Of a DNA stretch of 64,000 bases, positions 44,301-52,603 are shown piece after piece. The notes under the pieces are model-generated. The model was not told the origin of the DNA. It saw only the letters and a list, made by a program, of their open reading frames with translations, and searched no databases. This stretch comes from Crotophaga sulcirostris (lineage: Eukaryota; Chordata; Aves; Cuculiformes; Crotophagidae), in contig VYZB01000341.1 of the NCBI GenBank assembly GCA_013397455.1, forward strand, positions 274,483 to 338,482, given 5' to 3'. Every line of letters begins with the position of its first letter. Positions within the stretch are counted from its first letter, which is position 1. The position numbers were made by a program, and so were the translations under genes.

Positions 44301-47300
44301 CTGTAAAAGGTTAAAATTAGACTACTGATTTAATTTTTTTCTTAAATACAGATGAAATTTAAGAAATAAAGTACTAAATTGCATAAAAGCATTATTTAAC
44401 TTTAACTAGATATTAATAGCATCACAGCAGTAACAACCATATAATACACCACTCACTTCTTCATAAGAATACTGAGAGATGATAAAAAGTTAATTAAAAC
44501 AGGAATTATTATATTAGGTCCTTGAAAAAAGAACAAGCAAGTGGTAATATACAGAATTGAGAAACATATGAATTTCAAAGAAATACCTATTGCCCTAAAT
44601 TATTTGCTGAAGACTTTTTCATTTATTCAGGCAGGTCAGTTCTCCCCTTTGTGCTTCTTTCCACACCTGCCAGGCAGGAATTTCTGCTATTCTCCCTCAA
44701 AAGGGCAGGTATTTCTTTAACTGTTTAAAAACTTATTGGAGATATTCGTAAAAGAGGTACATGTTACTGTTACAAAATACTATTGTATTTGTTGTAAAGG
44801 TCACAGCTATTGGTTTATTTCTTTTTTATTGGTTATTTTTATTTATTCTGCATTCACGAATATGATATCAATTGGTATAATAAGCTGACTTTGATATTCA
44901 TGGCTTCTAAGTTTAAGCTCTTTCAGTCAAAATCACCATCAAGTGAAAGCTTCCAACAAACTGGGTCAGTTTTATTTTGGGAAGACACTTAGCTCATACA
45001 TATCTAGTCCTGATACCAAGCAAGATGACTCCTGAGGGAAAAGAAAGTGAGAAGAAGTGAAATGAATACGAGTCCTTTCTAGTTAAGCTTACACGTTTCG
45101 CAAAGCAACCCTAAAATTGCTCGCCAAAAGAGCAGAAGAGCAGCATTTTTGAACAAGAAAAGAGCATGCCTGATATTTATATTAGAAAATAACTTGCAAA
45201 AGTTTTCTTCATATCTTTAAAAATTATCCATATTTCACAAAATATTTGGAAAGCAAACAGTAGACAGTTTCATCACCTATTCCAAGTGGCATTCTTGTAT
45301 CTATGGTCTCAAATCAGTGTCCAAGATTATGCTAAGTAAAATTATTTCACTTTTTACAAATACAAGAGCAGACCAGCCCTACCACCACATATACACACTT
45401 GACCACTACCCAAAAAAGAGGAGTCCTCAGTAAGAACAAGTAACAAACTAACAATTTTTAAGAGGTCTACATGCAACAGACTTGTTTATTCTTAGGTAAC
45501 CGATCATTTGTGTATTAAGGACAACAATAGTAATTATTTTTCATTTACAACAAGTTTTGTAGGAAAACTGATTAACTAACACTCCCATTCCATTATGCAA
45601 AGTAAACCAAAAATTACCCTAAGGTCAAAAGGGAATCCACAGCACAATTCAGATTTTTACCAAGTACTCCTTCCACCCATTACTGAGACCATTAAAAAAA
45701 CTGAAAACATGAGGCTGAGAAAAGCCTGTCATGTTCACTGCACTGTATAACTGACAGTTTTCCAAGATATCAGATGGTACCTTGTCTGTGTAAGTGCTGC
45801 TAAATTTTAGAGATCACAAATAACAATGGATCTCCTGGTTTATCTACTGTTTTCAGTAGACAAGCCAAAGGACGGAGCAAAAACAGTGAAAGACTTAAGT
45901 AAATAAACATGCTTTTACAAAAGAGGAAGAGTCACAGATTTCTGGTTTCGCTTCCTGTTTTACTTAAACAGACCCATAAAATCCAAGTGTGTTTTAGTAC
46001 ACAGCACTTAATCTTCCCTATATGATATGCAAAGCAACACTGTTCAACGTTCCCAATGTTGTAAACACAAAGAAACTCTTTTAAAGAAACTTCATATTTA
46101 GAGCAAACGACTATATAGGCTGTCATAAGCATGTACTGGTCATTTTAAAAAAGGAACTGAAAAAACCTGAGGAACTGTAGGCACTGCTCCTACAAGCACC
46201 CCTGAGGAAACAAGACCAAGCTCCACTGTGACACTGGTTCTTCCCGTGACATGAGGAAAAAAAGGTCAAAATCACTAATTTTGGTTTTGCCCCAACATTT
46301 TTTTTCTGCCTCTCCTCACCACGCCAAAGATGAGATTCTGAAGTCTAAAAGATTCTGAAGAAATTAAAACAAAAAAACCCACTCAATAAAAACACAAAAT
46401 CCTAGAGAAGCCTGTTTTAGTAAGAAGCAAATTATGCTCATTCAGTGAATTCAGTGTTTGGATTTGAAATAACAGAGCTAAAAGTAGCCCTGAGGAAAGC
46501 AGGACAAACCCCTGGGTTGGGTTCCCCTCCAGGTTCCTGCTCCAGCAGGGCAGAAGTCATAAAAATAGATGGGGGCAAAATAAGCTTTAACAGACAAAAG
46601 TTTGAAGCACCTGTGGCACAAGCTTCCCAGCTGTGGTCTGCAAACTGCTTCCTGACAGCTTCTAACACCTGCACAGCAATACAGAAGGAGGGAACTTGGA
46701 AGTTGAGTTTTTTGACCCATTGCCTAATGATGCGTAAGATACCTGGCATGATTATCAAAATAGCTTTCTTTAGCATTCTTCCATGGAGAGCTACTTGGTG
46801 TCTGCTGACACAGGCTGGCAGTGCAAAAGATCTCATTACAACCAGATAGGATCAAAGTTAAGTGCAGCATCTTTTGTGAAGTCAAAGCAGCAATTCACAT
46901 GCACCTGACACCTGCACTGAACCCAACAAGCATTTCCCTGTTTCTGTAAATAGAACTAATTAATGGCCAATCATTTAACTTGGTAAATGCAACATTAAAT
47001 TTGAATACAGGTCAGCAGGAGTAAAGACAGTCTCAGTCTCATCTTACTCAACATACATCATCTAAATATAAACACAGTTATTTGAACAGGCAATATGAGA
47101 CTTAAAATAGCCTGCAGCAATAAGGCTACAATCCTGTAGTGTCACAGTCTAACTTAAATATGACGTTCCTTACATACTTAACAAGAATTTGTTACTGTGA
47201 TATAACACTGTCATCTCAACAAATACCTGGAGAAGTCTACTAATCTATACCATAGCAAATACAAACACAATTTCTTTACTAAAATGAAGTTCACAAAGTT

Positions 47301-50300
47301 GCAGACTTTAGGAAATGTCATACCTGTAAGTTATGTTCATCTATAAGCATTTGTAGAAAGATTCACTAATTTGTAATGCCAAATCCCATACATTCATTTT
47401 TCAAGTCTTTTGACTTATGCAGCAGTATCAGAATCCTGTTATTTAAGATTTCAATTAGTTTATTTCCCAGTTAAATATATACTGAGTCACTGACAAGTTG
47501 CATCTCCCAAAATTAACACCTCAGTATCCTACTGTGCATGCATCTCATCTCTGTTTTCATAAGCAATCAAAAATTGCTTAGGAACATAAGAGATATTGCC
47601 ATGCACAGTATTTGAATAATGCCTATGTGTGCATTCCAGTATATTACCTTATTCATATACTGCTGAAAACCTGCAGAAACTTAATTGTCCCATTCCCAGA
47701 GGCCATATCCTTAAGAGAATGTTAGCTTCAGCCATTATTAAAACGGATGCTGAAAATATGCTTCTGTATGGTAACAGCGTATAAAGACATTCTTCTGCTT
47801 GGTCTCGTAAGAGAAGGGAATAGGAAAAGTTGGAGCTAGCTACACAAGCCTAATGTGAAAAATGAATAAAAAAAGCCAGAAATATACAGACTTTAATTAC
47901 TTCTTTATGGATTCATAAACTTGCCTTATTTCAATCCTTCATAAGTCAAGACTTTCCTCTGTGTCAGAATTGAGCATTGCCAGCTAAACTGATCTCATGA
48001 AGAAAGTAAACAAATTAATATCAAAGAGAAAAAATTAACCTCTTATAACAAAGGAACTTGATCTGGTAGTCTGTCACTCAGCAGAAGCGACCAAACTAAT
48101 AAATGTCTGATCATGATTAGATCAGGCTTGATACAACAGATCTCAATGTTTAAGCATAAAATGTGAAAACAGAAGAAAAAAAACCTCCACCATATCCAGG
48201 CAGAAGACAACTGGTTTTCTTCTCTCTTTTTTCAATAAGCTGAATCTAAATAACATTCCAGGGTAGAAAAGACACATATTTTACTATTTTCTAATAAATT
48301 ATTTTTACACTAATTAATAATACTAATCCTTTCTGCAAAATTGATGCCTCTGTGTCTTAACTGTTACATATCCTTATGAGGCCAAATAAAATAGCGCCAG
48401 AAGAGTTGAGCTCTGGGAAACAACTCAACTAAATTCCTGGGACTCCTTGGAGATATAAGCAAATTTACGCACGTAATGTTGATCAAGTTCAAGACTGTAT
48501 TTTCACAGAAAGAATATGACAAATTCAGACATCTTCATAGATTTAAAAAAACAAAAAACACAACCAAAACCCACAAAGTTGTGTGGAAGTCTACCCATAC
48601 CAGACATTGCCAAAAAGACCACACAGATGCTGTATAACAGAACTGGGGAGATTTACATCATATCTAAGAACTCCCCATGTACTCCCTTCCCACTTGAATC
48701 AAAATATTGCCCAGATTTAGAAAACAGCCTTTTGTTTCTGCTACCAGTTAGTTCTCTTATTTCCTTGACTTCTCTGTAGAGAATGATTCACACTTGTCTA
48801 ACGTTTACTAGAGGACCGTGTTGGTGGAAAACAGTCACCCTGTTCCAAGACTATCGTTAGAAACACTCCTTGACCAGTTGTCAGTGAATGTTACTGAAGT
48901 CTCTCAAACTGTGTTTTCTGACTTTGACACTTCTCTTTCTGCAAGAAAAAGCCCATATGCACACCAAACCCAAGCTTAAACACAGTAGACCAAAGCAAAC
49001 ACTTAAAACACAGTAAATTCTAATAAATTCATGGCATGGGAACTGCCACTTTTCTCAACACACTGACCCAGCTTACAGCCTATTAATGAACTTTCTAAAC
49101 TGAAGTGGCACTGCCACCTTAAGACACAAGGCCAGCATTACAATTTCCACTTTACTAGATATGTAAAATAAAAACACCTTTAAATTAACTTTGTTTTCTG
49201 ATTTTTTTTTAAAAAAATACTCAAGTAAGAAAAATTCAAAAGTAAACCTGCAAGAAATACTCTAAGTAATTTCATCATGTTATTACTATTTTTTTCTCAA
49301 TTAACTAGCAATTTTGTTAAGTAATTTAACTTAGATTGAGCATTTTAACATTCAGTAAAAGGCATCACAGTGAATCAAGGTTCTCCAGTTCTGTCCACAG
49401 CAACTGCAAAACTGCACTACTTCTGTAATTTTTAACTTCCAGTAACAGTGATATGTTTAGAATCCAGCCACAGTCATTGTGACATTTACATATGGAAGGA
49501 CTTTTAAATACACATATCAAAATTTTGATTGGGTGACAGCACACTTACAATATTAATTGAGGTAAAATTCCTTTCAACCTAGCACAAACTCTAAATAATT
49601 TAAAGGAGTCAAGCCATCCTCTTACTTATCTACAAATGTGGTACTCCACCACTGTGTTCACGACACACATGCCAAAAATTCTTCAACTTCTGACTAGATG
49701 TGAATTGACTCTTTAAAAACTATTTCCACATTATTATATATAAACTAATTCGACATTATTATACCAGAAAGAGCAATCTTACCTTTAGTAGAATATGCTT
49801 CAGCAATCATCCGTAGCCTATATGGTGGCACTGCAACTAGCTGAAGGTCATCAACTCCAACTCTGGCATAGGTGTTGAGAGCTTCTTTATAATCACCTTC
49901 CACATAGTTTAATTTGGCCATAATTAGGTTAGCTTCTTGTAGGTATTCTGGCTAGAAGTGAGAGGAAAAAGACAGGGTTGGGTTTTTTTTTCCCCGGAGA
50001 TCGGAGATAACACACTTAAATTCTTTCCGACAATTATTTGGTCTGTATATATTTATAATTATTTTCTGTATATATTCACTGTAGAAACCCTCAGGATATT
50101 TCTTGTTACAGAGCAAAAAACTAACAAAATTCTGTCTTCATGTAACATTTGGAAAGCTTGCAGTAGGGGATGAATCCACAACATCTCACCCCACCAAGCT
50201 ACTGAAAAGCATTACCAGACATTTTATATATTCACATATTTATTTACATATGCACCAGAAATACCTCTCAGTCAGAATCCAGCCTTGCCAGGTGAAAAAG

Positions 50301-51286
50301 CTATTTAAAGGCAGCCTATCATTACAATCCCTCAATGTTTTTTTTCTAACACCACAAACAAGGTTGAAAATAACATAGCATCAAAACTTAATGACATGTC
50401 TTCCACAGCCTATATATTTAATTTGCACAATTTCAAAGCATCAGGGCAGAAGAAATGTCTGAAATGGATTCACAGAAGAATGAAGAAAGGGAAAATAAAT
50501 TAATACTCCCACAAACCACAGAAAACAAAACATTACAGATTACTGTAAAATATTAATGATCTTTTGATCTCTTAAAAGATAGACACTAAGTACAGAAAAG
50601 ATAAGCTGAAAGATAAGCTGATGTAGTAGCTACAACAGTTAAAAAAAAGAAGGGCCAGAATGGTTAAGAACATCAAGAGGTTATGACAGAAAATTTCTCT
50701 CAAGTATTAATCTCACTTTCTGTACCTGCAAACACAACTTAAGGAATATTTTCTGAGTACTTAGGAGACTACTACAGAAGATTGTGAAGTACTTTTCATT
50801 TTTTAACACTTTTATTTAAAGCACTATGGAGAATGATACAGTTATAGACTCCAAGAAAAACTTCCACAAAACAAATTGCAAGTACTTCACCTAAGCATCC
50901 CAGAAGTCAATGACAATTTCCTCATTCTTCTAATGAAAGAAGATTTGAGAAATTTATCTAAATAAAAATCCACAAAGAAACAAAGATCTACGAAATAGCA
51001 TAGTGCTGGTGACGTTCTGGTAGCAGCAACAATGATAAAACTTCACACAGGCATGCTCCCCATCTTTGCCATGATCAGCAGAGTATTCCAGTCAATTTCA
51101 GCTTTTCTAATTCTTGCTTAGACTCACATACCTTCAGGTTTCCCCTATCAAGCGCTGCCGTGAGATGCTTCCTGACCTCAGTCAGCTTTGGTCGGGGTCC
51201 TCGTGGACTACTGCTTTGCTTGAGAGCATTTTCCTTCAAAAACTGCTCTAGTTTGGACTCCCCAAGAAGAAGTTCTGCCATGTCAT
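8119..51286 (-). CDS. TTC7B: TTC7B, tetratricopeptide repeat protein 7B (exons 2-19, spliced, both ends missing)
   Basis: TTC7B is a helical scaffold, rich in TPR repeats, that holds the PI4KA lipid kinase with FAM126/HYCC and is brought to the plasma membrane through EFR3, where the complex makes PI4P (family knowledge). Here 18 exons on the minus strand join in frame: 155, 169, 131, 122, 79, 173, 64, 138, 84, 105, 118, 58, 73, 161, 117, 98, 141 and 203 bases from high to low coordinate, 2189 bases in all. This gives one split codon plus 729 whole codons without a stop. Every intron starts GT and ends AG, and every phase agrees. The product matches remembered human TTC7B residues 41-770 without a gap. 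TTC7A is excluded by blocks such as [20 protein letters not shown] and [20 protein letters not shown], which follow TTC7B rather than TTC7A. The N-terminal ~40 and C-terminal ~73 residues are not in readable sequence. Identity is very secure; expression and isoforms cannot be seen. Confidence 0.97.
8322..9079 (-). other. TTC7B intron 18
   Basis: 758 bases of AT-rich intron with a poly-T run near 8742. Nothing else is recognised. Confidence 0.9.
9080..9220 (-). CDS. TTC7B: TTC7B exon 18
   Basis: It starts after TCTACAG, completes Gly, reads [20 protein letters not shown], then [20 protein letters not shown] and QIWLHA, and ends with one base of Ala before GTACTG. It has one Val-to-Ile change from human. 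It begins the C-terminal TPR block. Confidence 0.97.
9441..9494. repeat. Three imperfect ~20-bp tandem units
   Basis: The motif ACTATACC followed by CTGA recurs three times, at 9441, 9459 and 9480 approximately, with spacing of 18 to 21 bases and small differences between units. It is a short decayed minisatellite in intron 17. Confidence 0.7.
9611..9664. repeat. Exact 27-bp tandem duplication
   Basis: Bases 9611-9637 and 9638-9664 are identical, beginning TACTTTCATG and ending CTATGTC. With no mismatch between the copies, this is probably a recent replication-slippage duplication. It lies 390 bases downstream of exon 18's acceptor, within intron 17. Confidence 0.95.
12925..13010. repeat. 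AT-rich simple repeat (GTAATCAA-like, AAATAA-like)
   Basis: Repeated short words such as GTAATCAA, AATCAAA and AATAAAT fill this stretch. It is low-complexity intron sequence. Confidence 0.75.
16875..16972 (-). CDS. TTC7B: TTC7B exon 17
   Basis: It starts after ATAACAG, completes Ser, reads [20 protein letters not shown] then [12 protein letters not shown], and ends with one base of Gly before GTAAGA. It encodes the acidic, serine-rich loop between the central and C-terminal TPR blocks. Confidence 0.97.
16973..17515 (-). other. TTC7B intron 16
   Basis: 543 bases of intron. Nothing further is recognised. Confidence 0.9.
17516..17632 (-). CDS. TTC7B: TTC7B exon 16
   Basis: It starts after TTCACTAG, completes Ile, reads [20 protein letters not shown] then [18 protein letters not shown], and ends with AG of Ser before GTAAGA. 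It closes the central TPR block. It lies 8.6 kb from exon 15, across one of the longest introns here. Confidence 0.97.
17633..26245 (-). other. TTC7B intron 15
   Basis: An 8.6-kb intron, one of the longest complete ones here. Several 60-130-codon open frames exist (the longest on + at 22625-23017), but none has a recognisable domain or coding character. A short AT/CA dinucleotide patch lies near 24275-24298. No mobile element is recognised. Confidence 0.85.
24268..24298. repeat. Short TA/CA dinucleotide tract
   Basis: A run of T and TA repeats passes into a short CACACACA tract. It is a small microsatellite. Confidence 0.6.
26246..26406 (-). CDS. TTC7B: TTC7B exon 15
   Basis: It starts after AATCAG (preceded by a 12-T tract) with [20 protein letters not shown]. 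It ends ENF plus AT of a split Ile before GTGAGT. It contains two TPR helix pairs, including [20 protein letters not shown]. All 53 whole residues equal the remembered human protein. Confidence 0.98.
26407..27690 (-). other. TTC7B intron 14
   Basis: 1.3 kb of AT-rich intron. Apart from the T-tract next to exon 15's acceptor, nothing is recognised. Confidence 0.9.
27691..27763 (-). CDS. TTC7B: TTC7B exon 14
   Basis: A 73-base exon that starts after TTTTTAAG. It reads [20 protein letters not shown] then ISRQ before GTTAGT. It is a TPR segment that differs from human by Leu for Gln after TDH. Confidence 0.96.
27764..29426 (-). other. TTC7B intron 13
   Basis: 1.7 kb of AT-rich intron. Nothing further is recognised. 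Confidence 0.9.
29427..29484 (-). CDS. TTC7B: TTC7B exon 13
   Basis: This is the smallest exon, 58 bases. It starts after TTTTTAG, completes Ala, reads [18 protein letters not shown], and ends with AG of Arg before GTGAGT. Only 205 bases of intron separate it from exon 12. It is too short for an isolated reading frame but is fixed by phase and by the match to human TTC7B. Confidence 0.96.
29690..29807 (-). CDS. TTC7B: TTC7B exon 12
   Basis: It starts after TTTTCAG with [20 protein letters not shown] and ends ATD plus one base of Ala before GTAAGA. The TPR helix [19 protein letters not shown] is fully conserved. Small changes from human are ERF for EKF and DLGD for DVGE. Confidence 0.97.
29808..31062 (-). 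other. TTC7B intron 11, with a CR1 insertion
   Basis: 1.26 kb of intron with a CR1 fragment at 30779-30990, close to the donor of exon 11. The rest is AT-rich and unremarkable. Confidence 0.9.
30779..30990 (-). mobile_element. CR1 LINE, 5'-truncated 3' end
   Basis: CR1 is the dominant non-LTR retrotransposon of birds. On the minus strand this copy ends with the ATTCTATG-type tail, preceded by the typical AAGGTCCCTTCCAACCC block. It encodes the end of the reverse-transcriptase protein: [20 protein letters not shown], then [18 protein letters not shown]. About 210 bases remain, so it is a severely 5'-truncated, dead copy. It lies in the same orientation as TTC7B. The upper boundary is approximate. 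Confidence 0.92.
31063..31167 (-). CDS. TTC7B: TTC7B exon 11
   Basis: A whole-codon exon of 35 residues: [20 protein letters not shown] then [15 protein letters not shown]. It starts after TTAACAG and ends before GTAAGC. It equals the remembered human sequence throughout. [10 protein letters not shown] is a typical TPR repeat end. Confidence 0.97.
31168..32381 (-). other. TTC7B intron 10
   Basis: 1.2 kb of AT-rich intron with short poly-T and poly-A runs. Nothing further is recognised. Confidence 0.9.
32382..32465 (-). CDS. TTC7B: TTC7B exon 10
   Basis: A whole-codon exon of 84 bases (28 residues): [20 protein letters not shown] then LSLMAAGK. It starts after AAATTAG and ends before GTAAGT. 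It encodes a TPR helix pair ([21 protein letters not shown] is the classic TPR A/B pattern, continuing into exon 11). Because it is a multiple of three, skipping would keep the frame. Confidence 0.96.
32466..33129 (-). other. TTC7B intron 9, weak splice sites
   Basis: 664 bases. The donor is GTTTGT, without the usual A/G at +3 and AGT pairing. The acceptor CCTCCAAAATTAG has an A-rich last stretch. Both flank the 84-base exon 10 on its upstream side. Confidence 0.85.
33130..33267 (-). CDS. TTC7B: TTC7B exon 9
   Basis: A whole-codon exon of 46 residues that starts after TTTCAG with [20 protein letters not shown]. It ends [11 protein letters not shown] before the weak donor GTTTGT. The long helix [20 protein letters not shown] is conserved with human. 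Confidence 0.96.
33268..35851 (-). other. TTC7B intron 8
   Basis: 2.6 kb of AT-rich intron with a CA/C-rich patch at 33620-33651. No other feature is supported. Confidence 0.9.
33620..33651. repeat. CA/C-rich simple repeat
   Basis: ACACACAC runs alternate with runs of C. It is low complexity and C-rich on the plus strand. Confidence 0.7.
35852..35915 (-). CDS. TTC7B: TTC7B exon 8
   Basis: A short 64-base exon that starts after GAACAG with the last base of Asn. It reads [20 protein letters not shown] then Met before GTAGGT. It is identical to the remembered human sequence. Confidence 0.96.
35916..37184 (-). other. TTC7B intron 7
   Basis: 1.27 kb of AT-rich intron. Nothing further is recognised. 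Confidence 0.9.
37185..37357 (-). CDS. TTC7B: TTC7B exon 7
   Basis: It starts after TTTACAG with [20 protein letters not shown] and ends GE plus AA of a split Asn before GTATGA. The middle ([18 protein letters not shown]) and end ([17 protein letters not shown]) form a charged, probably flexible linker. It differs from human at several positions (for example human TKTYTLTRRARVYSG) without a change in length. Confidence 0.96.
37358..38588 (-). other. TTC7B intron 6, with an LTR fragment
   Basis: 1.23 kb of intron, of which about a third is the retroviral LTR fragment at 37690-38106. The remainder is AT-rich. Confidence 0.88.
37690..38106 (+). mobile_element. Fragment of an avian ERV LTR
   Basis: This stretch is GC-richer than the intron around it. 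It shows the recurring phrases of a widespread bird LTR family: several GGAGCAGG and GTGGAGCA units, GAAGGAACTGCAGCCC, GGGGAAAAGTGTGAGGAG, and near the end TTGACAATAAATTAATTTGCCCC, of which the AATAAA is the poly(A) signal. The same end pattern is in the fuller copy at 57745-58502. The terminal part downstream of the poly(A) signal is missing, and no target duplication is visible. Open frames of 76-92 codons inside it are incidental. Family assignment rests on remembered bird repeats. Confidence 0.65.
38589..38667 (-). CDS. TTC7B: TTC7B exon 6
   Basis: This 79-base exon starts after TATACAG, completes Gly, and reads [20 protein letters not shown] then TQNLRM before GTAAGT. It equals human TTC7B at every residue I remember. 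Confidence 0.96.
38668..41290 (-). other. TTC7B intron 5
   Basis: 2.6 kb of AT-rich intron. An open frame on + at 40358-40714 (118 codons) has no recognisable domain and I treat it as chance. No mobile element is recognised. Confidence 0.88.
41291..41412 (-). CDS. TTC7B: TTC7B exon 5
   Basis: It starts after TGCCAG with [20 protein letters not shown] and ends with KN plus two bases of Gly before GTAAAT. It carries [20 protein letters not shown], which is nearly unchanged from the human protein. The N-terminal half of the exon, a Pro-rich linker, is the more variable part. Confidence 0.96.
41413..43289 (-). other. TTC7B intron 4
   Basis: 1.9 kb of AT-rich intron. Nothing further is recognised. 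Confidence 0.9.
43290..43420 (-). CDS. TTC7B: TTC7B exon 4
   Basis: It starts after CCCCAG with two bases completing Gly, then [20 protein letters not shown] and the helix [20 protein letters not shown], and ends IER before GTAAGG. A second donor, GTAAGA, follows six bases further on. Using it would add Val-Arg in frame. Confidence 0.96.
43421..49782 (-). other. TTC7B intron 3
   Basis: A 6.4-kb intron. Most is AT-rich and featureless. A 400-base stretch near 46440-46850 is GC-richer, with three overlapping open frames (see separate entry). Confidence 0.88.
46438..46849. other. Unclassified GC-richer island with overlapping open frames
   Basis: Frames of 132 codons on the minus strand and 134 on the plus strand cover the same bases, and a second minus frame covers 46478-46720. 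I recognise no domain in any. A stretch free of stops in several frames usually means altered base composition rather than coding. It may be an old unrecognised repeat or a conserved non-coding element. Confidence 0.35.
49783..49951 (-). CDS. TTC7B: TTC7B exon 3
   Basis: It starts after TTCTAG with [20 protein letters not shown] and ends in the first base of a Gly codon before GTAAGA. The segment is a TPR-like helix pair (residues about 93-148), including [15 protein letters not shown] and [15 protein letters not shown]. Human TTC7B has SEFLQES at the start, so the first residues vary while the core is conserved. Confidence 0.96.
49952..51131 (-). other. TTC7B intron 2
   Basis: 1.2 kb of AT-rich intron. 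A short direct repeat, AAGATAAGCTGA, occurs twice at about 50601-50623. Nothing else is recognised. Confidence 0.9.
51132..51286 (-). CDS. TTC7B: TTC7B exon 2
   Basis: This is the first coding exon visible. It begins with two bases of a split Asp codon after TTTGCAG and ends on a whole Lys codon before GTATGT. It encodes [20 protein letters not shown] and then a Ser/Pro-rich turn (SSSPRGPRP) and [17 protein letters not shown]. The phase-1 start requires exon 1 to end with the G of GAT, as in the human gene. Confidence 0.95.
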
Positions 51287-52032
51287 CTGCAAATAAAACC
51301 AAACACATGAAATACTAGACATAATTTTATTTTTCTAACATTTCAATGGAGGCAGCCATTGCCTGAATTTTAAATACAAACTAACCAAAACAAACACAGC
51401 ATTGAGTATTCACAAGTCATGTGGCACTTTATTTTGCTTTTCAATTCTTCTTGTAGCTACCTGATTCATTGTAGAAGTTCGCAGTTTGTAGACACACTTC
51501 TGATATTCACTTTACTGAAAGATGGTCTGTGTTTCATAAAATGCCTATTGTAGTTTCAAATATGAATCCTGCTAGATATTGGATTAATTTATGCAACTAG
51601 TTTTAAGTTACAAGTCCCTCAGGATCTCCTTGCTCACCATCCATATCTCAGCTGTAAGAATGCAGAACGTATGAAGGCAGAATGTTATACCAGGTCACCC
51701 AGCAAAGCTGCAACTAGCACATTTCCCAAAACTCAAGAAACCGGTCACCCTCCATCTTGCCCTTATCCAGGACCACTAAACTTATTTTACTGAAACATGT
51801 TGAGTGGTTCCTCTAGCAAGAGGAGAGCTGTACAAGTCATCATCTCACCAAGTGGGACTTGAAAAGATCAGATGATGTCTTGCAAACAATGTCTGAATAA
51901 CTCAAATTTGAGCTAAAAATAAATAAAACATTATTTAAAAGGGGAAAGGTGTTAAAAAGGCAAAAATCTAATAATCAGAAAACTGCTCATCACCCTATAA
52001 CCTTTAGCACTATCCTTAGTTATCAATGTCCA

Positions 52033-52107
52033 TGCCCACAGCAGGGGGGTGGAACTGGATGATCTTTAAGGTCCCTTGCAACCCAAACCATTCTATGATT
52101 CTATGAT
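52033..52107 (+). mobile_element. CR1 LINE, very short 3' end
   Basis: About 75 bases match the CR1 3' end on the plus strand: a GATGATCTTTAAGGTCCCTT block, CAACCCAAACC, then two ATTCTATG units. It is a strongly 5'-truncated copy in the orientation opposite to TTC7B. Confidence 0.9.
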
Positions 52108-52554
52108 AATTTTCAGGTCAGAAGAGGGACACTTTTCATCTACGTGATGACCCAAACCTCAGATGAAACAACACAGACGAGCCTCTGTTCTCCAGAAGAT
52201 GAGATCTTGCAGTTTACCAGCCAGTCACAAAAAACCAGTCCCTCCTCACCCTCTTCCCCCCATTAGCTCCATCTGGGAAATGTCAAGTAAATTCTGGAAA
52301 GACAGCGGCCTATACCTGTCACTCTCAGAGACAATTGCCTCAGGTACAGAACCACCATTTTAAGACAGAAAGCATCTTCCAGCAACTTTGGGTTTTCTTT
52401 TCTAAATTCTATCAGCTGCTCTAAGAGCAGCAGATCCCCTACTTTTGCTACTCCCTAAACCCAGCTCTAAGCAATCCCACAATCGCTTCAAAGCCTTGAT
52501 CAATGCACAGTGTTCTCTCCCCATTAAGGTAAAGAGCTTGTAACTAAATGGTAA

Positions 52555-52603
52555 AACAAAACAAAAACAAAACACCAAACCAAACCAAACCAAACCAAAC
52601 CAC
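52555..52603. repeat. (CAAAC)n / (ACAAA)n simple repeat
   Basis: Six or so AAACAAA units pass into five CCAAA units. It is a pyrimidine-poor microsatellite in intron 1. Confidence 0.85.
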
